DNA from: an uncultured Pelagibacteraceae bacterium
GTDB lineage: Bacteria > Pseudomonadota > Alphaproteobacteria > Pelagibacterales > Pelagibacteraceae
Assembly (NCBI GenBank): GCA_902626645.1
Contig: CACOGC010000009.1
Span: 1 to 41,869, forward strand
Reading direction: 5' to 3'
Length of the DNA: 41,869 nt
Positions 22,807 through 31,150 of the stretch are shown piece after piece. Within the stretch, counting starts at the first letter, position 1. Every line of letters begins with the position of its first letter. Below the pieces are notes generated by a model. That model saw only the letters and a program-made list of their open reading frames with translations, searched no databases and was not told the DNA's origin. The translations under genes and the position numbers were made by a program.

Positions 22807-24308
22807 TAAAAAATACCTTTTTTAAAATTTCTTTTCAATTTACTCTTTTTTACTTCAATATTTAATTTATCCAATTGGCCTGGCTTTAATTTTTTTAATT
22901 TTTGTACTACGTTTAAAAATCTATCACTTTCTTTTTTATCTAAGATATTTTCCGTTAAAGTTAGGAATTTATTGATATAATTTTTTCTTTTAAAAGGTCG
23001 CAAACCATAAGGATGAGCATCTGCTACACCTTGCTGCTCAGTAATTTTTTTACCATTATTTAGAGTTATTACTACTTTTGCACCAAATGCTTTCTTTCGA
23101 GGATTAGGATCATGATATTTTTTAGTCCATTTTTTATCTTCATGAGTTTTTATTGATTTCCATATTTTAATTGTACTCTTTCTTTTAGCTCTTGTTTTTG
23201 TGTAAGATTTTACGTGATGCCAGGTACCATCCTCAAGTGCAACAGCAAATATATACATTATTGAGTGATCTAATGTTTCTCTGCTAGCTTTAGGATCCAT
23301 TTTTTGTGGATCGTTTGCACCTGTTCCGATTACATAATGGGTGTGGTGACTTGTAAAAATATCTATTTTTTTGATCTGATTAAGATTTTGAACTTTCTTT
23401 TTAAGTTTTTTTGCTAAGTCAATTAAAGCTTGAGATTGATATTCTGCAGAATATTCTTTTGTATAAGTTTCAAGAATTGCTTTTTTTGTTTCACCTTTTT
23501 TTGGTAATGGAATTTTATATAAAGCCTTCTTACCATCAAGAATTCTCGCTATCACACTATCCTCACCTTCATAAATTGGACTTGGTGCTCCTTCACCACG
23601 CATAACTCTATCAACAGCCTCTATAGCAAGTTTTCCTGCATGTGCGGGAGCATAAGCTTTCCAACTCGAAATTTCTCCTTTTCTGGATTGTCTTGTAGAA
23701 ATTGTTGTATGTAATGCCTGCTGAACAGCTTGATAAATAATTTCAGTTTTTAACCTTAACATTGAACCAATCCCAGCTGCAACACTTGGACCAAGGTGAG
23801 CTATGTGATCTACCTTATGTTTATGTAAACATATTCCTTTAACTAAATTAACCTGGACTTCATAAGCTGTAATTATTCCTCTCAAAAGATCTAAACCACT
23901 TTTTTTATTTTGCTGAGCAACACTTATTAGTGGAGGAATATTGTCCCCTGGGTGACTATAGTCGGCTGCTAAAAAGGTATCGTGAAAATCTAATTCCCTG
24001 ACAGCAGTCCCATTAGACCATGCAGCCCACTCACAATCAAATTTTAATTTACTATTAACACCAAATAACGTTGCACCATTTCTTCTTGAATGTTTCAAGG
24101 CCATTTCTCTAGATGAAACAACGGGTTTTCTATTTAGTGAAGCTACAGCCACCGATGCATTGTCTATTATTCTATTTATTGACATTTCAATCGCATCTTT
24201 ATTTAATTTAGAATTATCACTTGCAATTTCTGCAATTTTCCATGCAAGTTGATTTTTTTTTGGTAAATAAATCTTAGATGGGTAAACTTTAATTTTATGA
24301 ACTATCAA
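22806..24308 (-). CDS. prpD: 2-methylcitrate dehydratase, PrpD-type
   Basis: A 500-residue MmgE/PrpD family enzyme that dehydrates 2-methylcitrate to 2-methyl-cis-aconitate. Recognisable segments are [20 protein letters not shown] and [18 protein letters not shown] near residues 105-135. [20 protein letters not shown] and [20 protein letters not shown] follow, then [15 protein letters not shown] near residue 415. The start is a TTG at 24308 with a good AGGAG five bases upstream; I see no better ATG. Hydration to methylisocitrate would need an aconitase encoded elsewhere. No PrpR-type regulator or PrpE ligase is in the window. Confidence 0.94.
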   Translation of the reverse strand: MIVHKIKVYPSKIYLPKKNQLAWKIAEIASDNSKLNKDAIEMSINRIIDNASVAVASLNRKPVVSSREMALKHSRRNGATLFGVNSKLKFDCEWAAWSNGTAVRELDFHDTFLAADYSHPGDNIPPLISVAQQNKKSGLDLLRGIITAYEVQVNLVKGICLHKHKVDHIAHLGPSVAAGIGSMLRLKTEIIYQAVQQALHTTISTRQSRKGEISSWKAYAPAHAGKLAIEAVDRVMRGEGAPSPIYEGEDSVIARILDGKKALYKIPLPKKGETKKAILETYTKEYSAEYQSQALIDLAKKLKKKVQNLNQIKKIDIFTSHHTHYVIGTGANDPQKMDPKASRETLDHSIMYIFAVALEDGTWHHVKSYTKTRAKRKSTIKIWKSIKTHEDKKWTKKYHDPNPRKKAFGAKVVITLNNGKKITEQQGVADAHPYGLRPFKRKNYINKFLTLTENILDKKESDRFLNVVQKLKKLKPGQLDKLNIEVKKSKLKRNFKKGIF

Positions 24309-24362
24309 AATAACTCCTAATTAACGAGATTGGTTTTAATAGTTAAAAAAAAATAATCAATA

Positions 24363-25046
24363 TTAAAGATATTTTGATACAATCTTTTCGATACCAATAA
24401 AGTCTTTTACTAAGTGATTATGGTAAATTTCATTCGTTTTTTTTTCAGTATATCCATCTTCCATTAGGATAACTGGTATTCCAGCATTTTTCGCTGCATT
24501 CGCATCAGTTTCACTATCTCCAATCATTAATGATTTATTTATATCACCATGTAATATTTCAATTACAGAAGTTAGATGTCTTGGATCAGGCTTACAATAA
24601 TCAAAGGTATTATGTCCCGCAACATATTCAAAAAAATCGTAAATCCCGATTTTTTTTAAAAGATCGACGGCTAGGTAATCAGTCTTATTAGTGCAAACAG
24701 CCATAGAAATATTGTTTTCTTTTGACCATATTAAAAAATCTTTTACACCATTTATCAGGGTACTTTCGTTAACAATGTTTTTTCCATAGAAGTCAGTAAA
24801 ATCTTTTATCATTTCTTTTTTAATCTTTTCATCTTGCACTTTTCCAAATTCTTTTTTAGCTTGCCCCCAAATTGATCTTCCAAGCATTGCACCAGCACCT
24901 TGACCCACAAGATTCCTTATTTCCTCAGTTGACTTTGTGGGATAACCAAATTTTTTCATTACATGATTATGTGCACGCATCAAATCTGGCGCTGTATCAA
25001 CTAAAGTTCCATCTAAATCAAAAAGAATTGTAAAATTTTGTTGCAT
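24363..25046 (-). CDS. gph: HAD-family phosphatase, phosphoglycolate phosphatase-like
   Basis: A 227-residue haloacid-dehalogenase-fold phosphatase. Motif I is FDLDGTLVDTAPDL at residues 8-21, with both Asp residues, and motif II lies in MAVCTNKTDYLA near 117. The lysine is in FDYCKPDPRHL near 150, and motif IV reads MIGDSETDANAAKNAG near 176. The small helical cap is inserted after motif I. Removal of 2-phosphoglycolate or another small phosphoester is the likely role; the exact substrate is inferred from similarity only. It lies 54 bases upstream of prpD on the same strand and may share its transcript. Confidence 0.9.
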   Translation of the reverse strand: MQQNFTILFDLDGTLVDTAPDLMRAHNHVMKKFGYPTKSTEEIRNLVGQGAGAMLGRSIWGQAKKEFGKVQDEKIKKEMIKDFTDFYGKNIVNESTLINGVKDFLIWSKENNISMAVCTNKTDYLAVDLLKKIGIYDFFEYVAGHNTFDYCKPDPRHLTSVIEILHGDINKSLMIGDSETDANAAKNAGIPVILMEDGYTEKKTNEIYHNHLVKDFIGIEKIVSKYL

Positions 25047-25117
25047 AATTAAAAGTTTTTTTAAGAAATATTATGTGAATTAAGAAACATGTATACTTAA
25101 TATAAAGGATTTTATAG

Positions 25118-25741
25118 ATGAAACAATTAAATTTACAAAAGCTTCAAAATGACCTTCGAAAAAAATTTTTAAGAGTTGGAGTAAAAATGATTGGTCCGGA
25201 AACAATTTTTTTTTCGAAAGACACCAAGATAGGTAAGAATGTGATTATCGAACCTTATGTAGTAATAGGTCAAAAAGTGAGAATTGGAAACAATGTAACA
25301 ATAAAATCTTTTTCTCATCTGGAAAATTGTAAAATTGAAAATAAAGTTGATATTGGACCATATGCCAGAATAAGACCAGGTGTAGTTTTGAAAAGTGGTT
25401 CAAAAATTGGAAATTTTGTTGAAATCAAAAAAAGTACTTTAGGTATAAATTCAAAAGTAAACCACTTAACATATATCGGTGATAGTGAAATAGGTAAATC
25501 AGTCAACATTGGTGCTGGAACAATTACCTGTAATTATGATGGAGTAAAAAAGAATAAAACTAAAATAAAAGACAATGTTTTTATTGGTTCAAATTCATCA
25601 TTGGTAGCACCAGTTATAATCGAAGAGAATAGTATGGTTGGGGCTGGTTCGGTTATAACAAAAAATGTGAAGAAAAAATCATTAGCATTAACGAGAAGTT
25701 TACAGACTGAAATCAAAAACTATAAAAGAAAGTCTAAATAG
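25118..25741 (+). CDS. Stand-alone GlmU C-terminal acetyltransferase domain
   Basis: GlmU normally has an N-terminal uridylyltransferase and a C-terminal acetyltransferase that converts glucosamine-1-phosphate to N-acetylglucosamine-1-phosphate. This 207-residue protein contains only the linker helix and the left-handed beta-helix. GVKMIGPETIFFS marks the start of the beta-helix domain, followed by many hexapeptide repeats. The catalytic histidine is His116 in KVNHLTYIGD, and GAGTITCNYDG (132-142) matches GlmU exactly. The arginine of PYARIRPG is also present. No uridylyltransferase sequence lies upstream; the gph start is 71 bases away. It is 2 bases before glmS, so amino-sugar synthesis is its context. 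Confidence 0.9.
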   Translation: MKQLNLQKLQNDLRKKFLRVGVKMIGPETIFFSKDTKIGKNVIIEPYVVIGQKVRIGNNVTIKSFSHLENCKIENKVDIGPYARIRPGVVLKSGSKIGNFVEIKKSTLGINSKVNHLTYIGDSEIGKSVNIGAGTITCNYDGVKKNKTKIKDNVFIGSNSSLVAPVIIEENSMVGAGSVITKNVKKKSLALTRSLQTEIKNYKRKSK

Positions 25742-25743
25742 TT

Positions 25744-27564
25744 ATGTGTGGAATAATTGGAATTAATAGCAATAAACCTGTATCAGCAAATATAATTAAT
25801 TCTCTAAAAAAATTAGAGTATAGAGGCTATGATTCAGCTGGTATGGCAACTCTTTATAATGGATTGATAAATGAGGTAAAATCTGAGGGAAGAGTAGAAA
25901 ATTTGGAAAAAAATTCTTTAGTTCAAAACATGGAGGGAACTATTGGTATTGGTCATGTGAGATGGGCAACACATGGACTTCCTAATAGTATTAATGCCCA
26001 TCCACATTCTTCCCAAAATGTTTCTGTTGTTCATAATGGAATTATTGAAAACTCAACAATATTAAAAAAATTTTTAATTGGAAAAGGTCACAAATTTAAA
26101 TCTCAAACTGATACAGAGGTAATAGTCCATTTAATCACTGAAAATCTGAAAACAGAAAATATTGTTAATTCAATTCAAAAAACATTGAAGTCGTTACATG
26201 GAAGCTTTGCACTTGGAATAATTTTTAAAGATCAACCAGATTTAATTGTTGGTGCAAGAAGAGGTTCTCCATTAGCTGTGGGTTACGGTCCTAATGAAAA
26301 TTATCTTGGTTCAGACTCTTATGCACTTAAATCGATGACAAATAAGATTACCTATTTAAATGATGGTGAGTTTTGCATTATTAAAAAAGATTACGTAGAA
26401 TTTTTTAGTGAGGAAGGAACTAAAATTAATAAAAAAGTTTTAGAATTGTCCTCTACTGAAGAAAAATATGACAAAGGTGATTACAAACATTTTATGGTTA
26501 AAGAAATTGAAGAACAACCAAACACAATTAAAAATGGAATTAATGAGTATATAGACATGTCTAATAAAGATATTAATATTTACAATTTTCCATGGAGAAG
26601 TGATGAGATATCATCAATAACTTTGATTGGATGTGGAACAGCATATCATTCATGTTTAATGGCAAAATATTGGTTTGAGGAAATAACATCATTAGATGTA
26701 AATATAGATATAGCATCAGAATTTAGATACAGAAAAAATAGATTTAAAAAAGACACTCTTTATGTATTTGTCTCACAATCTGGAGAAACAGCAGATACTT
26801 ATGCTGCTTTAGATCTTTGTAAACAAAGTGGTGTTAAGACGTGTGCAGTTGTAAACGTAGTAGAAAGCTCAATTGCAAGAGACTCTGAGTTTGTTTTACC
26901 AATTCATTGTGGAATTGAAATAGGTGTTGCCTCAACAAAAGCTTTTCTTGGACAAATATTAATTTTATATATTCTTGCCTTGAAACTTGCTTTATTGAGA
27001 AAAGATATCGAAAAGAGTAATTTTGATAAAAAAATTGATGATCTTAAAAATTTACCAAAACTTGTTGAAAAAACATTATTGATTGATAACAAAATACAAT
27101 CAATTTCAAATACTTTTAATGAGGCAAAAGGCTCTATGTTTTTGGGACGTGGTTTTTCTTATCCAATTGCTCTTGAAGGTGCCTTAAAACTGAAAGAATT
27201 ATCATACATTCATGCCGAAGGTTATCCAGCAGGAGAAATGAAACATGGACCTCTTGCGTTAATAGAGGAGGGTATGCCAGTTGTAGTTTTGGCTCCAAGA
27301 GATAATTATTATAAAAAAACAATTTCGAATATGCAGGAGGTAATTGCGAGGGGGGCTAAAGTTTTATTAATTACCAATAAAAGTAAAGATGAAGTAATTT
27401 CAGAAAATATTTGGGAGAAAATCGAAGTTGAAAGTACCAATGAAGATCTATTACCTTTTCTTTTAACCATACCTTTGCAAAAATTAGCTTATTATTCAGC
27501 ACTAAAAAAAGGTTATGATATTGATAAACCTAGAAATTTAGCAAAATCAGTAACCGTTGAATAA
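25744..27564 (+). CDS. glmS: Glutamine--fructose-6-phosphate aminotransferase (isomerizing)
   Basis: First committed enzyme of UDP-GlcNAc synthesis, making glucosamine-6-phosphate from fructose-6-phosphate and glutamine. It begins MCGIIGI, so Cys becomes the N-terminal nucleophile after Met removal. The glutaminase domain shows GHVRWATHGLPNSINAHPH and VVHNGIIENS. Two SIS domains follow, with LIGCGTAYHSCLMAKYWFEE and YVFVSQSGETADTYAAL, then the second with FLGRGFSYPIALEGALKLKE. The C-terminus DIDKPRNLAKSVTVE is canonical. At 606 residues it is full length. It starts 2 bases after the GlmU-like gene. No glmS ribozyme is visible, as expected outside Firmicutes. Confidence 0.97.
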   Translation: MCGIIGINSNKPVSANIINSLKKLEYRGYDSAGMATLYNGLINEVKSEGRVENLEKNSLVQNMEGTIGIGHVRWATHGLPNSINAHPHSSQNVSVVHNGIIENSTILKKFLIGKGHKFKSQTDTEVIVHLITENLKTENIVNSIQKTLKSLHGSFALGIIFKDQPDLIVGARRGSPLAVGYGPNENYLGSDSYALKSMTNKITYLNDGEFCIIKKDYVEFFSEEGTKINKKVLELSSTEEKYDKGDYKHFMVKEIEEQPNTIKNGINEYIDMSNKDINIYNFPWRSDEISSITLIGCGTAYHSCLMAKYWFEEITSLDVNIDIASEFRYRKNRFKKDTLYVFVSQSGETADTYAALDLCKQSGVKTCAVVNVVESSIARDSEFVLPIHCGIEIGVASTKAFLGQILILYILALKLALLRKDIEKSNFDKKIDDLKNLPKLVEKTLLIDNKIQSISNTFNEAKGSMFLGRGFSYPIALEGALKLKELSYIHAEGYPAGEMKHGPLALIEEGMPVVVLAPRDNYYKKTISNMQEVIARGAKVLLITNKSKDEVISENIWEKIEVESTNEDLLPFLLTIPLQKLAYYSALKKGYDIDKPRNLAKSVTVE

Positions 27565-27599
27565 CAGAAAAATTCTGATACAACAATCTTGAGTTGAAT

Positions 27600-28979
27600 A
27601 TGAAAAATTGGAAAACAAATAGTTGGAGAAAATATCCTGTCAAACATATTCCTGAATATCAGGATAAAAAAGAATTAGATCAGGTATTAAATAAGATTAA
27701 AACATTTCCTCCTCTTGTTTTTGCCGAAGAGACAAGACACTTAAAAAAACAGCTATCAGAAGTATCAGATGGTAAAGCATTTTTACTTCAAGGTGGAGAT
27801 TGTGCAGAAAGTTTTGCAGAATTTAACCCAGATAATATAAGAGATTATTTTAAAGTAATTCTTCAGATGTCTTTAGTACTGACTTACTCAGCTTCATTAC
27901 CAGTAATTAAACTTGGAAGAATAGCAGGTCAATTTGCAAAACCAAGGAGTGCGCCAACAGAAAAACAAGGTGATAACGAATTACCAAGTTATCTTGGTGA
28001 CAATGTAAATGGGATAGAATTTTCTGAGAAAGCGAGGAGGCATGATCCAAAGAGACTTTTTAAAGCTTATTCTCAGTCAGCAGCAACTTTAAATTTACTT
28101 AGAGCATTTTCACATGGAGGATTTGCAGACTTAAAAAAAGTTCATTTATGGAACTTGGGCTATATAAAGAAAAGTCCTCAAGCCAAAAAATTTAAAGAGT
28201 TAGAAGATAAAATTGCAGATGCTTTAGCATTCATGGATGCATGTGGAATTAACTCAGAATTTAACCGAAGATTGAAAACAGTCAATTTTTGGACCTCTCA
28301 TGAAGCTCTGCACCTACCTTTTGAGGAAAGTATGACTAGAACAGATTCCACAACTGGTGAATATCATGCAACATCAGCTCATTTTGTTTGGATAGGTGAT
28401 AGAACTAGACAGTTAGATGGAGGTCATGTTGAATATTGTAGAGGTATAGAAAATCCAATTGGTATTAAATGTGGGCCAACATCAAAACCAGATGAAATAG
28501 CAAAAATTTGTAATTTGATAAATCCTAAAAATGAAAAAGGTAAAATTACATTAATTTCGAGATTTGGTCATGACAATGTGGGTAAATTTTTACCAAAACT
28601 CATAAGGGGAATCAAAAAAGAAGGTGTAAATGTGATTTGGTCTTGTGATCCTATGCACGGTAATACAATTCAATCAACAACAGGTTATAAAACAAGACGT
28701 TTCAATAATGTTTTAAAAGAAGTTAAAGATGTATTCGCAGTTCATCAAAGTGAAGGATCTTATGCTGGTGGATTACATATTGAAATGACTGGTCAAAATG
28801 TAACTGAATGCACTGGCGGTGCTAAAAATATTCAAGATCAAGATTTATCAAGTAGGTACCACACTCATTGTGATCCAAGACTTAATGCAGATCAAGCTTT
28901 AGAATTAGCTTTTTTAATTTCAGATGAGATAAAAAAGAATAGCAGCTATTCTAAGAATGCTATCCAAGCGGCATCTTAA
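27600..28979 (+). CDS. Class II (plant-type) 3-deoxy-7-phosphoheptulonate synthase
   Basis: A 459-residue type II DAHP synthase, the entry step of the shikimate pathway, condensing phosphoenolpyruvate and erythrose-4-phosphate. The N-terminus KNWKTNSWRKYPVKHIPEY is typical. Key segments are FLLQGGDCAESFAEF with the metal-binding Cys, GRIAGQFAKPRSAPTE, HEALHLPFEESMTR, RTRQLDGGHVEYCRGI, VIWSCDPMHGNTI, and SEGSYAGGLHIEMTGQNVTEC. The start is ATG 27600; a TTG two codons earlier is in frame but less likely. No other aromatic-pathway gene is adjacent. Confidence 0.96.
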   Translation: MKNWKTNSWRKYPVKHIPEYQDKKELDQVLNKIKTFPPLVFAEETRHLKKQLSEVSDGKAFLLQGGDCAESFAEFNPDNIRDYFKVILQMSLVLTYSASLPVIKLGRIAGQFAKPRSAPTEKQGDNELPSYLGDNVNGIEFSEKARRHDPKRLFKAYSQSAATLNLLRAFSHGGFADLKKVHLWNLGYIKKSPQAKKFKELEDKIADALAFMDACGINSEFNRRLKTVNFWTSHEALHLPFEESMTRTDSTTGEYHATSAHFVWIGDRTRQLDGGHVEYCRGIENPIGIKCGPTSKPDEIAKICNLINPKNEKGKITLISRFGHDNVGKFLPKLIRGIKKEGVNVIWSCDPMHGNTIQSTTGYKTRRFNNVLKEVKDVFAVHQSEGSYAGGLHIEMTGQNVTECTGGAKNIQDQDLSSRYHTHCDPRLNADQALELAFLISDEIKKNSSYSKNAIQAAS

Positions 28980-29017
28980 GCTATTGCTATAATAATGTAG
29001 ATTGTTAAATAAGTATT

Positions 29018-29755
29018 ATGATTCCTTCGAAAAAAGTAAAATACATATCAAATTGGATTAAGTCCTATGTTGAAAAGATGCCAAATAAAGCTCAATCATT
29101 AGTGATTGGAATTTCTGGAGGAATAGATTCGTCTGTATCGAGTACATTAAGCGCAATGACGGGTTTAAAAACTATTGTGTTAACAATGCCTATAAAGCAA
29201 AATGAAAATCAACACGATTTAAGTTTAAAGCATCAACAATGGCTAGTAAAAAACTTCAAAAATGTCGAAGCTCATACTTTAAGTTTAGATAAACTTTTTG
29301 AGACATTTTCTACAACACTAAAAAAATTTGATAACGAACATGGTTTTGCTAATTCAAGAGCCAGATTAAGAATGACCACCCTTTATCAGGTTGCAGCTGC
29401 AAACAAAGGAATTGTAGTAGGAACGGGTAATAAAGTAGAAGATTTTGGAGTAGGTTTTTATACAAAATATGGAGATGGTGGTGTTGATATATCTCCTATA
29501 GCAGATTGTAACAAAACTGAAGTATGGGAATTAGGCAAAGAATTAGGTATTTTAAAAGAAATTATCGATGCTCCACCTACTGATGGTTTATGGGATGATG
29601 GAAGAACAGATGAGGGTCAATTAGGATTTAAATATTTAGAACTTGAAGATGCAATGGGTAACCCAAATTCACCCCACAGAGAACAGTACGAAAAAATTAG
29701 AAATCAAAACTTGCATAAAATGGAGCCAATTCCAGTTTGCAAGATTCCTAATTAA
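29018..29755 (+). CDS. nadE: NAD synthase, ammonia-dependent type
   Basis: A 245-residue NAD(+) synthetase that amidates nicotinate adenine dinucleotide using ATP. The PP-loop is VIGISGGIDSSVSS at about residues 28-41. ARLRMTTLYQVAAANKGIVVGTGNKVEDFGVGFYTKYGDGG covers the substrate-binding strand and the conserved GTGNKxE. ISPIADCNKTEVWELGKELG and PPTDGLWDDGRTDEGQLGF complete the signature. There is no glutaminase domain, so free ammonia is the expected nitrogen donor. A TATAAT at 28988-28993 between the DAHP synthase gene and this one may be a local -10. Confidence 0.93.
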   Translation: MIPSKKVKYISNWIKSYVEKMPNKAQSLVIGISGGIDSSVSSTLSAMTGLKTIVLTMPIKQNENQHDLSLKHQQWLVKNFKNVEAHTLSLDKLFETFSTTLKKFDNEHGFANSRARLRMTTLYQVAAANKGIVVGTGNKVEDFGVGFYTKYGDGGVDISPIADCNKTEVWELGKELGILKEIIDAPPTDGLWDDGRTDEGQLGFKYLELEDAMGNPNSPHREQYEKIRNQNLHKMEPIPVCKIPN

Positions 29756-29806
29756 TCAATTAGATTAACAAATCATCAAATAAGGTATATTTCTTAATCA
29801 ATTGAT
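29756..29806 (+). promoter_or_regulatory. Inverted repeat in the cysS leader
   Basis: TCAATTAGATTAA (29756-29768) and TTAATCAATTGA (29794-29805) are complementary apart from one unpaired base. They enclose 25 bases and end directly before the cysS ATG at 29807. A direct repeat TTAATCAATT (29752-29761 and 29794-29803) overlaps it. It could be a protein-binding site or an RNA hairpin limiting initiation. The pure AT content makes chance a serious alternative. Confidence 0.3.
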
Positions 29807-31150
29807 ATGGATATTTTTTTAACAAATAATTTAAGTAATAAAAAAGAACATTTTGCTCCTATAGAAAAAGCAAATGTAAGGATGTATGTTTGTGGACCCA
29901 CAGTTTATGATGATCCACACATAGGAAACGCAAGGCCATTAGTAATTTTTGATATCTTATTTAAATTGTTAAAAAATAATTTTCCAAAAGTTACTTATGT
30001 AAGGAATATTACAGATATCGATGATAAGATTATCAAATCTTCTCAGGAACAAAGAATCTCAACAAAAGAACTCACAGAAAAAGTAACCTCAAGTTTTTTG
30101 AGAGATTGTGAGTTTTTAAATTGTGAAAATCCTACTCATCAGCCAAAAGCTACTGAACATATTGATCTAATGATTGAGATGATTGATGATTTAATAAAAA
30201 AAGGATTTGCATATGAAAATAAAAAACATGTCTACTTTGAAGTAAAAAAATTTGATGATTACGGAAAATTATCAAATAAAAATTTAGATGAATTGATTGC
30301 TGGATCAAGAATAGAAATTAGTGAAAATAAAAAAAATTCTGAGGATTTTGTATTATGGAAACCATCAATTAATGATGAACCAGCCTGGGATTCCCCTTGG
30401 GGTAAAGGCAGACCAGGTTGGCATTTAGAATGTTCTGCAATGTCCAAAAAATTCTTAGGCAATGAATTTGATATTCATGGGGGAGGTATAGACTTAATTT
30501 TTCCTCATCACGAAAATGAAATAGCACAATCTAGATGTGCAAATGATACAAAAGTTTTTGCAAATTATTGGATCCATAATGCATTTATTACAATGTCAAA
30601 TGAGAAAATGGCTAAGTCTCAAGGTAATATTCTTAAAATAAAAGATTTTAGAAATAAGATAAGTGGTCAAATAATTAGATTAGCTTTGATGAGCACACAT
30701 TACAAACAACCACTTGATTGGAATGATAAGTTATTAAGTGATTGTGAAAATACTTTAGATAAATGGTACAGAGTCTATTCATCTGATTTAAAGTCTATTA
30801 AAGTTCCAGATGAAATTTTAAAGCCATTGTATGAAGATTTGAATACTCCTGGTTACATTGCAAATCTTCATAATCTATTCGAAAAAGCTTCTAAAGGTGA
30901 GGATACAAATTTATTTATATCGGCATGCCAATTTATAGGTTTGATGAATGAAAGTAGTGAACAATGGAATAACTTTAAAAAGAATAAAGCATCCATAAGC
31001 GAATCCGAAATTGATGACATGCTTAAATTAAGAGATAAAGCTAGAGAAAATAAGAATTATAAAGAGGCAGATAGAATTAGAGATGAACTTTTAGACAAAG
31101 GTGTTTTAATAGAAGACAAAGATGGTAAAACACTCTGGAAATTTAAATGA
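29807..31150 (+). CDS. cysS: Cysteinyl-tRNA synthetase
   Basis: Class I aminoacyl-tRNA synthetase that charges tRNA-Cys. The zinc-site Cys and the HIGH motif are in MYVCGPTVYDDPHIGNARP near residues 27-45. GWHLECSAMSKKFLG and FDIHGGGIDLIFPHHENEIAQS follow, containing the remaining zinc ligands Cys and His. The KMSKS loop is EKMAKSQGNILKI near residue 267. The C-terminal anticodon domain ends LRDKARENKNYKEADRIRDEL. At 447 residues it is near full length. Its TGA overlaps the cimA ATG by 4 bases. Confidence 0.97.
   Translation: MDIFLTNNLSNKKEHFAPIEKANVRMYVCGPTVYDDPHIGNARPLVIFDILFKLLKNNFPKVTYVRNITDIDDKIIKSSQEQRISTKELTEKVTSSFLRDCEFLNCENPTHQPKATEHIDLMIEMIDDLIKKGFAYENKKHVYFEVKKFDDYGKLSNKNLDELIAGSRIEISENKKNSEDFVLWKPSINDEPAWDSPWGKGRPGWHLECSAMSKKFLGNEFDIHGGGIDLIFPHHENEIAQSRCANDTKVFANYWIHNAFITMSNEKMAKSQGNILKIKDFRNKISGQIIRLALMSTHYKQPLDWNDKLLSDCENTLDKWYRVYSSDLKSIKVPDEILKPLYEDLNTPGYIANLHNLFEKASKGEDTNLFISACQFIGLMNESSEQWNNFKKNKASISESEIDDMLKLRDKARENKNYKEADRIRDELLDKGVLIEDKDGKTLWKFK

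Noticed and set aside
27565..27599. CAGAA/TTCTG hairpin between glmS and the DAHP synthase gene
   Set aside because: Short stem, no T-tract; probably chance.
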